A stretch of 64,000 bases of DNA from Sneathiella chungangensis (GTDB taxonomy: Bacteria > Pseudomonadota > Alphaproteobacteria > Sneathiellales > Sneathiellaceae). Positions 17,545 to 27,981 of the stretch are shown here, piece after piece. The first letter of the stretch is position 1. Every line of letters starts with the position of its first letter. The notes under the pieces were generated by a model. It was not told the origin of the DNA, ran no database searches, and worked only from the letters and a program-made list of their open reading frames with translations. The stretch lies in assembly GCF_009882935.1 (NCBI RefSeq), contig NZ_WTVA01000002.1, positions 273,827-337,826 of the forward strand. Reading direction: 5' to 3'. The position numbers and the translations under genes are program-made.

Positions 17545-18765
17545 ATGCTAACAGCGGTTCAAAAGCCCGAAAGCCTTGGTTTCAGTTCAAAGCGTCTTCA
17601 GTTGATCACGGACTGGATGCAAAGATATGTTGATGGCGGCAAGTTACCAGGCGCCCAGACGGTCATCGCCCGGGGCGGGAAAATAGCCTATGCGAGGTCG
17701 GTCGGTCTGCGGGATATCGAGAAAAAAGCGATATGGGGCGATGATACCATGGCGCGCTTTTATTCGATGACCAAGCCGGTGACGTCCGTCGCCCTCATGA
17801 TGCTGTATGAAAAGGGACTTTTCCATCTCGACGATCCTGTCGAGGCCTTCATCCCGGCCTTCAAGGACATGCAGGTGCTGCGGGCGCAGGCGCGAAGCAT
17901 TGAGGATACCGAGCCAGCGAAATCCAGGATCACGATCCATAATCTTCTCACCCATATGTCCGGGATGACCTATGGATTTAACCTCGGTGTCCTCGGCAAT
18001 CACTATGAAGCGGCGAAGATGGATTTCGGCCCGAGAGGCGGGACGCTCGAAAGTGAGATCGACAGGCTAGCGCAAATGCCTCTCCTGTTCGATCCGGGAA
18101 CGCGCTGGAACTATGGCGTGTCGACGGACGTGGCTGGTCGTCTGGTCGAGATTATCTCCGGACAGGATCTTAAGTCCTATTTCCATGAGAATATTTTCGG
18201 TCCGCTCGGCATGGTTGACACCGATTTCGGTGTGCCGAAAGAGAAGCTGGGCCGGTATGCAGCCGCGTATGGCGCGGATGAGAAGGGCGGTATCAAGGTC
18301 CTGGATCCGGCGGAAGAGAGCGTCTTCAAAATGGAGAAGGTCGTCTGCTATTCCGGTGGCGGCGGCATCATCTCGACCGCGTCGGATTATCTAAAGTTCG
18401 CCGAAATGATCCGTCGCCGCGGCGCATTCGAGGGCGGCCGCCTGCTTGGGCCACGTACTGTGGATTTTATGACCAGCAATCATCTGGATGGCGATCTCGC
18501 CCGTTATGGCCAGCCGGTTTTCTCGGAAGTCTCGTTCGTGGGTGTCGGTTTTGGGCTTGGCGGTTGGGTCATGCTGGAGCCGGCGCTTTCGCAAATGATG
18601 GGATCACCGGGAGATTTTGGCTGGGGCGGAATGGCGAGCACGGTTTTCTGGGTAGACCCGGTCGAAGACATGACGGTTCTGTTCTTGACGCAATTTATCC
18701 CGAGTAGTTTCTATCCGCTGCGAAAAGAACTCCGGGCGCTCGTTTATCAGGCGCTGGTCGACTGA
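17545..18765 (+). CDS. Serine beta-lactamase-fold hydrolase (esterase, EstB-like)
   Basis: A 406-residue class C beta-lactamase-fold enzyme. Seen: catalytic Ser74-x-x-Lys77 (SMTK), Tyr190 (WNYGVSTD), and FGWGGMAS near the end in the place of the KTG box. There is no signal peptide, so it is probably cytoplasmic and acts as an esterase or lactonase rather than in antibiotic resistance. It is third in the operon with the MDR and FAH-family enzymes. The substrate is unknown. Confidence 0.87.
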   Translation: MLTAVQKPESLGFSSKRLQLITDWMQRYVDGGKLPGAQTVIARGGKIAYARSVGLRDIEKKAIWGDDTMARFYSMTKPVTSVALMMLYEKGLFHLDDPVEAFIPAFKDMQVLRAQARSIEDTEPAKSRITIHNLLTHMSGMTYGFNLGVLGNHYEAAKMDFGPRGGTLESEIDRLAQMPLLFDPGTRWNYGVSTDVAGRLVEIISGQDLKSYFHENIFGPLGMVDTDFGVPKEKLGRYAAAYGADEKGGIKVLDPAEESVFKMEKVVCYSGGGGIISTASDYLKFAEMIRRRGAFEGGRLLGPRTVDFMTSNHLDGDLARYGQPVFSEVSFVGVGFGLGGWVMLEPALSQMMGSPGDFGWGGMASTVFWVDPVEDMTVLFLTQFIPSSFYPLRKELRALVYQALVD

Positions 18766-18882
18766 CTTTCCTTTACGCCGCGTTGTCGCCTTCCTGACAT
18801 AAAACAGCAATTTTAACGTCACCAAGCCGACATGTCGTCGCAACAATAGTTTGAGATACCTTCTGCAATCTCTCGTTGGAGT

Positions 18883-19728
18883 ATGCAGGAGTGTATCTTG
18901 GAACCATTGCGATTTAACAACCTCGAACTTCGTCTGGCGCATAACGCGACGGATATCGATGCCGCGCAGGCGCTGCGCTACCGGATTTTCTATGAAGAGA
19001 TGGGCGCTACGCCTTCACCTTTTTGCCTGGAAAAAGCGCGCGACGTCGACAGGTTCGATGAAATTTGCGACCATCTTCTGGTCGTGGATCTTGAGAAAAG
19101 TACCCCGGCCAAGCCGCATGTCGTCGGCACCTACCGTTTCCTCAGAAGCAGTGTCGCCAGAAAGCACGGCGGCTTTTATTCCGAATCCGAATTTGATCTC
19201 GGCCACTTGAAAATCTTCCCGGGGGAAATCATGGAGCTCGGCCGCTCCTGTATCGATGCGGCCTATCGCCGGCGTGGTGCCATGCAGCTTCTCTGGCGCG
19301 GGATTGCGGCCTATATCCATATTCACGAAGTGCAGGTGATGTTCGGCTGCGGCAGCATTCATGGCACGGATCTTGAGGAACACGCCAGGGTTCTCTCCTA
19401 CCTGCATCACTATCACAAGGCCCCTGGACATCTGCGGCCTCGCGCGCTTGATGAGATTTATATCCCGATGAAGATGATGAAGCGCAAGGAGGTCGATATC
19501 GAGCTTGCGCAGCGTCAACTTCCACCGCTTCTGAAAGGATATTTGCGCCTGGGTGGTTATATTGGAGATGGCGCGGTGATCGACCGTCAGTTCAATACCA
19601 TCGATGTCTGCGTCATCGTCGAGACGGAGAACGTCACCGGAAAGTATATCCGGCATTTTTCACGGGACCGGAAAGGAAAAGTCGCTGGCGCTGTCGCGAC
19701 CGGCAATCCGGTTCAGATCTATTCCTAA
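18883..19728 (+). CDS. olsB: L-ornithine N-alpha-acyltransferase (lyso-ornithine lipid synthesis)
   Basis: A 281-residue GNAT-fold protein of the OlsB/hemolysin-like group. It transfers a 3-hydroxyacyl chain from acyl-ACP to ornithine, the first step of ornithine-lipid synthesis. Seen: ALRYRIFYEEMGA, VVGTYRFLRSS, ELGRSCIDAAYRRRGAMQLLWRGIA and MFGCGSIHGTD. No olsA is nearby. The start is uncertain: a TTG five codons later has AGGAG six bases upstream, better placed than the GGAG touching the ATG. The 3' end overlaps the convergent puuD stop by 4 bases. Confidence 0.88.
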   Translation: MQECILEPLRFNNLELRLAHNATDIDAAQALRYRIFYEEMGATPSPFCLEKARDVDRFDEICDHLLVVDLEKSTPAKPHVVGTYRFLRSSVARKHGGFYSESEFDLGHLKIFPGEIMELGRSCIDAAYRRRGAMQLLWRGIAAYIHIHEVQVMFGCGSIHGTDLEEHARVLSYLHHYHKAPGHLRPRALDEIYIPMKMMKRKEVDIELAQRQLPPLLKGYLRLGGYIGDGAVIDRQFNTIDVCVIVETENVTGKYIRHFSRDRKGKVAGAVATGNPVQIYS

Positions 19729-20921
19729 TCCGTCGACGCGCCCTGGGATATCCACCAGCCGATGAGCTTGCGTTCCTCGTCGGTCATCTTGGTGAGATTT
19801 CCAAGCGGCATCGTTTTCGTATCGACCGTCTGCTGGCGGATGCGTGTTTTCTCTCGCGCAATCTGCGCTGGCGTCTCCAGCCGCACGCCCTTTGGCGGGC
19901 TGTCGAAATCCGGATTGGACGGTTTTGCCGCATGACAGCTGGTACAGCGATCATGAATTATTTTCTCGACGGTGGCGAAGGATATGTTCTCGGCCGGCGC
20001 GTCGTCGTCGGAGGCGGGGGCCGCCAAATAGGCAATCGCAAAGAACAGAATGAAGGCGATGGGGAGCAGGATGAAACCCTCTTTCGCGCGACCCTGGTTT
20101 TTCATATTGAAAAAGTGCCGGACGAGAACACCGACGAGAGAGATACCGGCAAGGAGCAGCCAGTTAATGTCGCTGCCATATGTCATCGGGTAGTGATTGC
20201 TGATCATGATGAACAGCACCGGCAAGGTGAAGTAGTTATTATGGAGTGAGCGTTGCTTTGCCCTCAGGCCGTATATGGGGTCCGGCGCTTCCCCCTTTTT
20301 CGCGGCGGTTACCAAAGCGACCTGTCCCGGAATAATCACCACCAGCACGTTCGCGGCCATAATCGTTCCCATTATCGCGCCGACATGAATATAGGCGCCG
20401 CGCCCGCTGAAGACATGCGACAATCCGAAGGCGGCAAGGGTGAGAAGGATGAAGAGGATAAGCCCGAAGACAGCCTGGTTGTTGATCAGCGGCGACTTGC
20501 AAAGAAGATCATAGATGATCCAGCCGCCGGCAATTGATCCGACGCCGATCAGTATGGCGGTATCCGTTGAAATATCCGCGATGCTCCGGTCGATCAGATA
20601 GATGTCGGCGCTGAAATAGTAGAGAATCGTCAGCAGTATGAATCCGCTGATCCAGGTGAAATAGGCTTCATACTTGAACCAGTGCAGGGTTCTGGGAATT
20701 TCAGGCGGCGCCAGCCGGTATTTCTGCACCTCGTAAAATCCGCCGCCATGAACCGCCCAGAGCTCACCCCCGACGCCGGCTTTGTCTTTGTATCCGTCCT
20801 TTTCCGGCGGCGTAAGGTTCATGTCGAGCCAGACGAAATAAAATGAGGCTCCGATCCAGGCGATGCCGGTGATCATGTGAATCCAGCGGACCGCCAATTG
20901 CGCCCATTCCATCAGTTCCAT
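19725..20921 (-). CDS. puuD: Membrane urate hydroxylase PuuD with C-terminal cytochrome c domain
   Basis: A 398-residue inner-membrane protein that oxidises urate to 5-hydroxyisourate and passes electrons to its own cytochrome c. Seen: about eight membrane segments, early histidines in RWIHMITGIAWIG, LWAVHGGGFYEVQKY, and a C-terminal haem site CTSCH with a likely Met ligand (TMPLGN). No soluble uricase lies in the window, so this is the urate-oxidising step of the cluster. The ATG at 20921 has GGGGAG upstream; a TTG three codons earlier is too close to it. It follows the cysteine desulfurase by 15 bases. Confidence 0.93.
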   Translation of the reverse strand: MELMEWAQLAVRWIHMITGIAWIGASFYFVWLDMNLTPPEKDGYKDKAGVGGELWAVHGGGFYEVQKYRLAPPEIPRTLHWFKYEAYFTWISGFILLTILYYFSADIYLIDRSIADISTDTAILIGVGSIAGGWIIYDLLCKSPLINNQAVFGLILFILLTLAAFGLSHVFSGRGAYIHVGAIMGTIMAANVLVVIIPGQVALVTAAKKGEAPDPIYGLRAKQRSLHNNYFTLPVLFIMISNHYPMTYGSDINWLLLAGISLVGVLVRHFFNMKNQGRAKEGFILLPIAFILFFAIAYLAAPASDDDAPAENISFATVEKIIHDRCTSCHAAKPSNPDFDSPPKGVRLETPAQIAREKTRIRQQTVDTKTMPLGNLTKMTDEERKLIGWWISQGASTD

Positions 20922-20936
20922 GGCGAGCAACTCCCC

Positions 20937-22145
20937 CTACAACAATTCATTGGTCGACATCTGCTTGCGATAGCCCTCGATAAGTTTACGCGCGGCAAAG
21001 TTCACCTCTGTCAGGCTGGTGGGACGGCCAATCCCCAAACGTAGCGTTGCCGCCGCGTCACTTGCGCTTCGTCCCATGGCGCGCAACACATGGGACGGCT
21101 CGGATTGAAGAGAACTGCAGGCGGACCCCGTACTTAATGCGAGCTCCGGTAGCTCATGGAGCAGGTCCTCGGCGTCGGCATGACGGAGGTTGATGCTGAG
21201 GCAGCCTGGAATATGCGGCGCTTCCTCCCCGTTAAAAACCACCGCGTCGCCAAGTTCCGCCCGCAACTGTTCAGTAAGGGTCCGGCGAAGGAGAGTAAGG
21301 CGGCGTGCTTCCGCGTCGCGGTTTTCCATGGCAATACGGCAGGCTTCACCAAGTCCGACGCAGAGCGCCGTCGGCAGGGTTCCCGGGCGAATAGATCTTT
21401 GCTGCGATCCTCCATGCATGAGCGGTGCGAGCTCTGTTCCCTCCCTGATGTAAAGGGCGCCGATACCCATCGGCCCATAAATTTTATGTCCGGAAAGGCT
21501 GAGAAGATCGAGATGCAATGCGTTGATATCGATCTCCTGTGTCGAGATGACCTGCGCGGCGTCGCTGTGAAAGGCGATGTTTCGTTCCGTGCAAATTTGC
21601 CCGATTGCCTCCAGGTCCTGGCAGACGCCGGTTTCGTTATTTGCTGCCATAACGGAGATAAGGATTGTCTCTGGCCGGATCGAATTGATCAGCTCATCGA
21701 TGTCAAGGAGACCATTTCCGTCGACCGGGAGTAACGTCACCTCAACGCCTTCGCGTTCGCTGAGATGCCGGAGGGGCTGGAGAACGGCCTCATGTTCCGT
21801 CGCGACGGAAATGATGTGACGCGCGCCTTCTTTTGCGCGCGCAAATCCGAGGAGTGCAAGATTATTGGCTTCAGTTGCACCCGATGTGAAAATGATTTCG
21901 TGAGGCTTCGCATTGATCAGGGCGGCGATATGACCTTGCGCGATCTCGATCGCTTGCCGCGCCCTGTGGCCGAAGCTGTGCGTGCTGCTGTGGGGATTGC
22001 CTGCGACATTCCCAAGCCATGCCGACATCGCATCCTCGACCCTCTCATCCAAAGGCGTGGAGGCCTGGTAATCGAGGTAAAGGGGCAGGGACAGTAATTC
22101 TCCCTCAAAAAAGATTTCGCGACGTTGATCGAAATTACCGGCCAT
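20937..22145 (-). CDS. Cysteine desulfurase, probably dedicated to xanthine dehydrogenase
   Basis: A 402-residue PLP enzyme of the NifS/IscS class that takes sulfur from cysteine as a persulfide. Seen: LDYQASTPLDERV, TSGATEANNLAL, the PLP lysine in LSGHKIYGP and the catalytic cysteine in STGSACSS. It lies 3 bases after the adenine deaminase gene and just before puuD, with no isc/suf genes nearby. Known precedent: R. capsulatus NifS4 sulfurates the Mo cofactor on XdhC for xanthine dehydrogenase. The same role here is a strong inference from the purine context. Confidence 0.9.
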   Translation of the reverse strand: MAGNFDQRREIFFEGELLSLPLYLDYQASTPLDERVEDAMSAWLGNVAGNPHSSTHSFGHRARQAIEIAQGHIAALINAKPHEIIFTSGATEANNLALLGFARAKEGARHIISVATEHEAVLQPLRHLSEREGVEVTLLPVDGNGLLDIDELINSIRPETILISVMAANNETGVCQDLEAIGQICTERNIAFHSDAAQVISTQEIDINALHLDLLSLSGHKIYGPMGIGALYIREGTELAPLMHGGSQQRSIRPGTLPTALCVGLGEACRIAMENRDAEARRLTLLRRTLTEQLRAELGDAVVFNGEEAPHIPGCLSINLRHADAEDLLHELPELALSTGSACSSLQSEPSHVLRAMGRSASDAAATLRLGIGRPTSLTEVNFAARKLIEGYRKQMSTNELL

Positions 22146-22148
22146 CGG

Positions 22149-23165
<1,017 letters not shown>

Positions 23166-23191
23166 TCATCCATATCACAAAAGAAAAACTC

Positions 23192-23220
23192 GTCCCTGCC
23201 GGCGTTTCAGCCGGCAGGGA
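23192..23220 (-). terminator. Hairpin terminator after the BMP binding-protein gene
   Basis: A perfect 11-bp inverted repeat (TCCCTGCCGGC / GCCGGCAGGGA, 6-base loop), followed on the minus strand by CGAG and then TTTTTCTTTT. It lies 18 bases past the BMP gene stop and before the adenine deaminase gene, so it should reduce read-through from the xdh-ABC operon. Confidence 0.75.
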
Positions 23221-23238
23221 AAGGGTTACTGTCCGAAT

Positions 23239-24318
23239 TTACTTCGGCAGCTGGCCTTCAACGCCTTCGACATACCAGTTCATGCCGAGGAGCACGCCAT
23301 CGTCGAGGGCTTCACCCGCCGCGGCACCAACGGAACCGTCCTGCTTGTTGAAGGGACCGGCGAAGGGGACAATCGATCCGTCCTCGATGCCTTTGCGTGT
23401 TTCTTCCGCAAGGGCGACCACATCAGCCGGGATCGCCGAATTATAAGGCGCCAGTTCGACCATTCCCGATTTCAGGCCGCCCCATGTGTCTTCGGATTTC
23501 CAGGTGCCATCCAGCACGGCTTTCGTCCGGGCGACGTAATAGCCGTCCCAATTGTCGACGATCGCGGTAAGCTGCGCTTTCGGCGCGAATTTTGACATGT
23601 CAGAGGCCTGTCCGACCGCCCAGACGCCGCGGCTTTCAGCAACCTGCAGCGGTGCCGGGCTGTCCGTATGCTGCAATATTACGTCTGCACCCTGATCGAT
23701 GAGGGCCTTTGCCGCGTCACCTTCCTTACCCGGATCATACCAGGTGCTGACCCAGGCGACTTTCACCGTGACATTGGGGTTAACGCTGCGGGCGGCGAGG
23801 GTCATCGCGTTAATGCCTCGGACCACCTCGGGAATTGGGAAGGAACCGACATATCCGATGACGTTGGATTTTGTCATTTTACCGGCGATCTTGCCAACCA
23901 CGTAGCGGCCTTCATAAAAGCGCGAGGAATAGGTGCTGACATTATCGGCGCGTTTGTAGCCGGTCGCATGTTCGAACTTCACGTCCGGAAACTGCTTCGC
24001 GACTTTCAGCGTCGGGTTCATGAAACCGAAAGACGTCGTGAAGATCAGCTTGTGGCCATCCGCTGCCATCTGGCGGATCACGCGTTCACTGTCCGGGCCT
24101 TCCTTCACGCTCTCGACAAAGGTTGTTTTGACCTTATCGCCGAATTCCTTCTGGACGGCCTGGCGGCCGACATCATGACGGTAGGTCCAGCCATGGTCGC
24201 CTACGGGGCCGACATAGATAAAGCCGATCTTGTCCTCTGCGCTGGCGGCACTTCCCATCAGCATGCCCGCGGCAATCGCGGCGGCGCCAAAAAGGGATGA
24301 GATATGTTTTAACTTCAT
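23239..24318 (-). CDS. BMP-family ABC transporter substrate-binding protein (purine/nucleoside)
   Basis: A 359-residue periplasmic protein with a Sec signal peptide (MKLKHISSLFG to ASA-ED). Mature features match the Bmp/PnrA nucleoside-binding family: KIGFIYVGPVGDHGWTYRHDVG, FTTSFGFMNPTL and IGYVGSFPIPEVVRGINAM. The ATG at 24318 has AAGGAG ideally placed; an upstream ATG 7 codons earlier is less likely. It works with the two permeases and the double ATPase upstream in the same operon. Import of a purine base or nucleoside for the catabolic genes is inferred from context. Confidence 0.9.
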   Translation of the reverse strand: MKLKHISSLFGAAAIAAGMLMGSAASAEDKIGFIYVGPVGDHGWTYRHDVGRQAVQKEFGDKVKTTFVESVKEGPDSERVIRQMAADGHKLIFTTSFGFMNPTLKVAKQFPDVKFEHATGYKRADNVSTYSSRFYEGRYVVGKIAGKMTKSNVIGYVGSFPIPEVVRGINAMTLAARSVNPNVTVKVAWVSTWYDPGKEGDAAKALIDQGADVILQHTDSPAPLQVAESRGVWAVGQASDMSKFAPKAQLTAIVDNWDGYYVARTKAVLDGTWKSEDTWGGLKSGMVELAPYNSAIPADVVALAEETRKGIEDGSIVPFAGPFNKQDGSVGAAAGEALDDGVLLGMNWYVEGVEGQLPK

Positions 24319-24358
24319 TACTTTCTCCTTTGTCATCACGGTTGTTGTTTATGATACC

Positions 24359-25288
24359 TTACGCCGCCGGATGGAATATCTTGCCAATACAGGCCGGCGC
24401 ATGTTTGCGAATTCGGGATTGATCTTTCGATATCAGGACGAGCACAAGAACGGTTGCAAGATAGGGTAACATCGAAAGCACTTGTGACGGCACGTTAAGT
24501 CCGGCGGCCTGCGCGTGCAACTGCAAAATCGTGATGCCGCCGAACATATAGGCACCGACGAGGACCAGGCCGGGTTTCCAGGTGGCAAAGACAATAAGCG
24601 CAAGGGCGATCCAGCCACGACCAGCCGTCATGTTTTCCGCCCACATCGGGGTATAGGCGAGGGAAAGGTAGGCGCCGCCAATCCCGGACATCGCGCCGCC
24701 GAACATTACCGCCATGTAACGGATTGCAATCACCGGATATCCGATGGAATGGGCCGCATCATGGGAGTCGCCAACGGCCCGTAAAATCAGCCCGCCTTTT
24801 GTCTTATAGAGAAACCAGCTTACGACGATGACCATGAAGAAGGATAGATAAACAAGCGCATCCTGACCGAAGACAATTGGTCCGATGAACGGTATATCAG
24901 ACAGGCCCGCGATATCGAGCTTTGCCAGCGCCTGCACCGGCTCGCCGACAAATTCCTGACCCATCAGCGCACTCAGCCCGACTCCGAACAGGGTCAGCGC
25001 AAGGCCCGTCGCCACCTGGTTCGCCATCAACGAAAGGGTCAAGACGCCGAACAGGAATGCCATAATGGCGCCCGCAAGCGCCGCCGCGCCGACCGCAAGA
25101 AAATAATTGCCGGTCACAGTGGCTGCTATAAATCCGCTGACCGCGCCGACGAGCATCATGCCTTCGACGCCAAGGTTGAGGACGCCCGATTTCTCGGTAA
25201 TAAGCTCCCCGATCCCGGCAAAAACAAGCGGGGTCGCCGCGGTGATAACGGTCAGAACGACAGGAACGATCCATTCAAATCCAGACAT
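24359..25288 (-). CDS. ABC transporter permease, nucleoside type (second permease)
   Basis: A 309-residue membrane permease of the YufQ/RbsC-like group with about nine hydrophobic segments. Seen: TPLVFAGIGELITEKSGVLNLGVEGMMLVGA near the N-terminus and GRGWIALALIVFATWKPG late. Its start overlaps the stop of the preceding permease by one base. With that partner it forms the heterodimeric channel of the BMP-type purine importer. Confidence 0.88.
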   Translation of the reverse strand: MSGFEWIVPVVLTVITAATPLVFAGIGELITEKSGVLNLGVEGMMLVGAVSGFIAATVTGNYFLAVGAAALAGAIMAFLFGVLTLSLMANQVATGLALTLFGVGLSALMGQEFVGEPVQALAKLDIAGLSDIPFIGPIVFGQDALVYLSFFMVIVVSWFLYKTKGGLILRAVGDSHDAAHSIGYPVIAIRYMAVMFGGAMSGIGGAYLSLAYTPMWAENMTAGRGWIALALIVFATWKPGLVLVGAYMFGGITILQLHAQAAGLNVPSQVLSMLPYLATVLVLVLISKDQSRIRKHAPACIGKIFHPAA

Positions 25289-26364
25289 TATGGCGCCACC
25301 TTTCTCGCTGTATTCAGCCGGAAACGATAATGAACGAGAACGTCACTGGCCAGCAGGAAGAAGAGCACCATACCCTGGAACACGCCGGTCACGGCGACAG
25401 GCAGGCCAAGATTGATTTGCGCGGTCTCTCCGCCGAGATAGGTAAGGGCCATTAGAAGGCTTGCGAAGAAGATGCCGACCGGATGCAGCCTGCCAAGAAA
25501 GGCAACGATAATCGCGGTAAAGCCGTATCCGGGCGAAATGGAAGGCAGAACCTGATCTATGGGGCCGCTGACTTCTGAAAGACCCGCGACACCGGCGAGC
25601 GCCCCTCCGAAAAGAAGGGTAAACCAGACGATCTTTTTCTGGCTGAAACCGGCATAGCCGCCCGCGCGCGGGGCTTCGCCGATCACCTTGACCTGAAAGC
25701 CGATCAGCGTTCGTGCCATCATCATCCAGGCGCCGAGTACCGCCAGAAACGCGAGCAGCGTGCCAAAATGCAGGCGCGTTCCGGAAAGAAGTATTGGCAT
25801 ATCGGCGCTGTCGCTGAAGGTCTGCGATTCCGGGAAATTGAACCCCTGCGGGTCCCGCCACGGGCCATGAACAAGGACCGACAAAAACAGGATGGCCACA
25901 TAGACCAGCATCAGGCTGGTCAGGATTTCGTTGGCATTGAAGCGTGTTTTTAAAAATGCCGGTATGCCGGCCCAGGCCGCGCCGCCGATAGCGCCCATGA
26001 TGATCATCGCGGGCAGGAGAAACACGCTTTCTGTTTCGGGAAAATAAATAAACAGGCTGCTGCCGACGATGGCGCCCATGGTGAGCTGGCCTTCCGCGCC
26101 GATATTCCAGACATTGGCGCGAAATCCGACTGAAAGCCCGATGGCGCACAGCATAAGCGGCGTTGCCTTTACGAACAGCTCGGAGAATTCGTACTTTGTA
26201 TCGAGAGGCGCGACAAAGAACTGGAATAGCGCCTCAACCGGGTTCACGCCGAGCAGTTCAAACAGGATGACACTGCTCAATACCGTCAGCGCGAGCGCGA
26301 TGATGGGGGTGAGGTAGACCATAACGCGGGAGTATTCGGCGCGTTTTTCAATTTTAAGCAACAT
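25288..26364 (-). CDS. ABC transporter permease, nucleoside type (first permease)
   Basis: A 358-residue membrane permease of the YufP type. Seen: FVKATPLMLCAIGLSVGFRANVWNIGAEGQLTMGA and GYGFTAIIVAFLGRLHPVG. The ATG chosen lies inside the end of the ATPase gene (11-base overlap) with GGAG upstream; a GTG 21 bases earlier is possible. It pairs with the following permease and the fused ATPase. Confidence 0.87.
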   Translation of the reverse strand: MLLKIEKRAEYSRVMVYLTPIIALALTVLSSVILFELLGVNPVEALFQFFVAPLDTKYEFSELFVKATPLMLCAIGLSVGFRANVWNIGAEGQLTMGAIVGSSLFIYFPETESVFLLPAMIIMGAIGGAAWAGIPAFLKTRFNANEILTSLMLVYVAILFLSVLVHGPWRDPQGFNFPESQTFSDSADMPILLSGTRLHFGTLLAFLAVLGAWMMMARTLIGFQVKVIGEAPRAGGYAGFSQKKIVWFTLLFGGALAGVAGLSEVSGPIDQVLPSISPGYGFTAIIVAFLGRLHPVGIFFASLLMALTYLGGETAQINLGLPVAVTGVFQGMVLFFLLASDVLVHYRFRLNTARKVAP

Positions 26365-27907
26365 GGGGCGTCTCCACCGGCTCACCCATCCCGTGGGTTC
26401 CGCCCATCAACAGGCCAATTTCCTCAATCGTAATCTCCCGGAGCTCGCGACCGACCGACAGGCGGCCCTCCGATATAACCGCGATACGGTTGCTGATGGC
26501 GAATAGCTCATCGAGATCCTGACTGACAACGAGAACGGCGGCGCCGGCTTCCGCCAGATCGATCAGGGTCTGATGGATGAAGGCGGCGGCACCTGCATCG
26601 ACACCCCAGGTCGGATGGGCAACAATAATGACGTTAGGGTTTTGCAGAACTTCCCGGCCGACAATAAACTTTTGCAGATTTCCGCCCGATAGCGAGTTCG
26701 CGGTGTGCGAGATACCCGGCGTTCGCACATCGAACTTTTTGACGATATCTTCGGCGTAATGCGCGGTGCCGCCGTTATCGATGAAACCACTGTTCATCAG
26801 ATCCATCCGGCTGTAGCCGCTTAAAAAGGCGTTTTCCGCAAGGGTCATCTCTGGCACCGAGCCATGGCCCAGCCTGTCTTCGGGCACGAAGGCAAGGCCG
26901 AGGTCACGCCGTTCCTTTGGATTTAGGCGGGCGATGGATTTCCCGTCGAGCATGATTGCCTCGACATCACTGGAGCGAGTCTCGCCGCTCAGAGCGGAGA
27001 GAAGCTCGATTTGTCCGTTTCCAGCAACCCCGGCAATGCCCAGAATTTCGCCGGTCCGTACCTCGAAATTGATATTGGCGAGATTGACGCCGAATTCGAC
27101 ATCCGAGTCGATCGTCAGGTTCCTGACTTTCAACCGCACGGCCCCACCTTTTACTGCCTGATGATGTTCGGGCGCACGCAAATCGGTGCCGATCATCATT
27201 TCCGCAAGGCTTTTCGCGGTTTCTTTTGTCGGATCGCACTCACTGATATATTGGCCGCCGCGCAGGATCGTTGCCTTGTGACAAAGCGCCTTGATTTCAT
27301 CCAGCTTGTGGCTGATGTAGAGAATCGAGACGCCCTCCGAAGAGAGGCGGCGCAGCGTTTCGAACATTTTCTCCGCTTCCTGCGGGGTCAGGACCGATGT
27401 CGGTTCATCCATGATCAGAAGCTTCGGATTCTGCAGAAGGCAACGGACAATCTCGATCCGTTGCTTTTCACCGACGGACAACGTATGCACCTGCCGGTGC
27501 GGTTCCAGTGGCAGCCCGTAGCTATTCGAAACCTCGATGATACGGTTTTCGAGGGCTTTCATATCCTGGCGCCCGGACATGCCGAGCGCAATATTTTCAG
27601 CGACGGTCATCGCCTCAAACAATGAAAAATGCTGGAAAACCATGCCGATTCCAATTTTCCGCGCGGCGTGCGGGTTTGAAATGGAGACGAGGTCGCCGAC
27701 CCACCGGATTTCCCCTTCATCCGCCTCGAGAACTCCGTAAATAATTTTGACCAGCGTACTTTTGCCGGCGCCGTTCTCGCCGAGCAAGGCATGAATTTCA
27801 CCGGGCATGATCTTGAGATTGATATGATCATTGGCCAGGCAACCGGGATAGGCCTTGGTAATCCCTCTCAATTCAAGTTGCGGTGTCCCACCGCCGCTAT
27901 CGCTCAT
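26354..27907 (-). CDS. ABC transporter ATP-binding protein with two nucleotide-binding domains
   Basis: A 517-residue double ATPase of the YufO/RbsA type. The N-terminal half has Walker A GENGAGKST, signature LSVGEKQRIEIVRCL and Walker B LLIMDEPTSVL. The C-terminal half has a degenerate Walker A (GVAGNGQIELL), signature LSGGNLQKFIVGREVL and a Walker B region in which VIIVAHPTWGVD replaces the usual acidic motif. One catalytically weak domain is normal in this family. It powers the BMP-type purine importer. Confidence 0.9.
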   Translation of the reverse strand: MSDSGGGTPQLELRGITKAYPGCLANDHINLKIMPGEIHALLGENGAGKSTLVKIIYGVLEADEGEIRWVGDLVSISNPHAARKIGIGMVFQHFSLFEAMTVAENIALGMSGRQDMKALENRIIEVSNSYGLPLEPHRQVHTLSVGEKQRIEIVRCLLQNPKLLIMDEPTSVLTPQEAEKMFETLRRLSSEGVSILYISHKLDEIKALCHKATILRGGQYISECDPTKETAKSLAEMMIGTDLRAPEHHQAVKGGAVRLKVRNLTIDSDVEFGVNLANINFEVRTGEILGIAGVAGNGQIELLSALSGETRSSDVEAIMLDGKSIARLNPKERRDLGLAFVPEDRLGHGSVPEMTLAENAFLSGYSRMDLMNSGFIDNGGTAHYAEDIVKKFDVRTPGISHTANSLSGGNLQKFIVGREVLQNPNVIIVAHPTWGVDAGAAAFIHQTLIDLAEAGAAVLVVSQDLDELFAISNRIAVISEGRLSVGRELREITIEEIGLLMGGTHGMGEPVETPHVA

Positions 27908-27981
27908 GTCGCCATCCCCCGAAAATTCATTCTACTATTTTACCTGAGCTGTTCTTTGGCTAAGTCTTTCGTGTATTTTTC

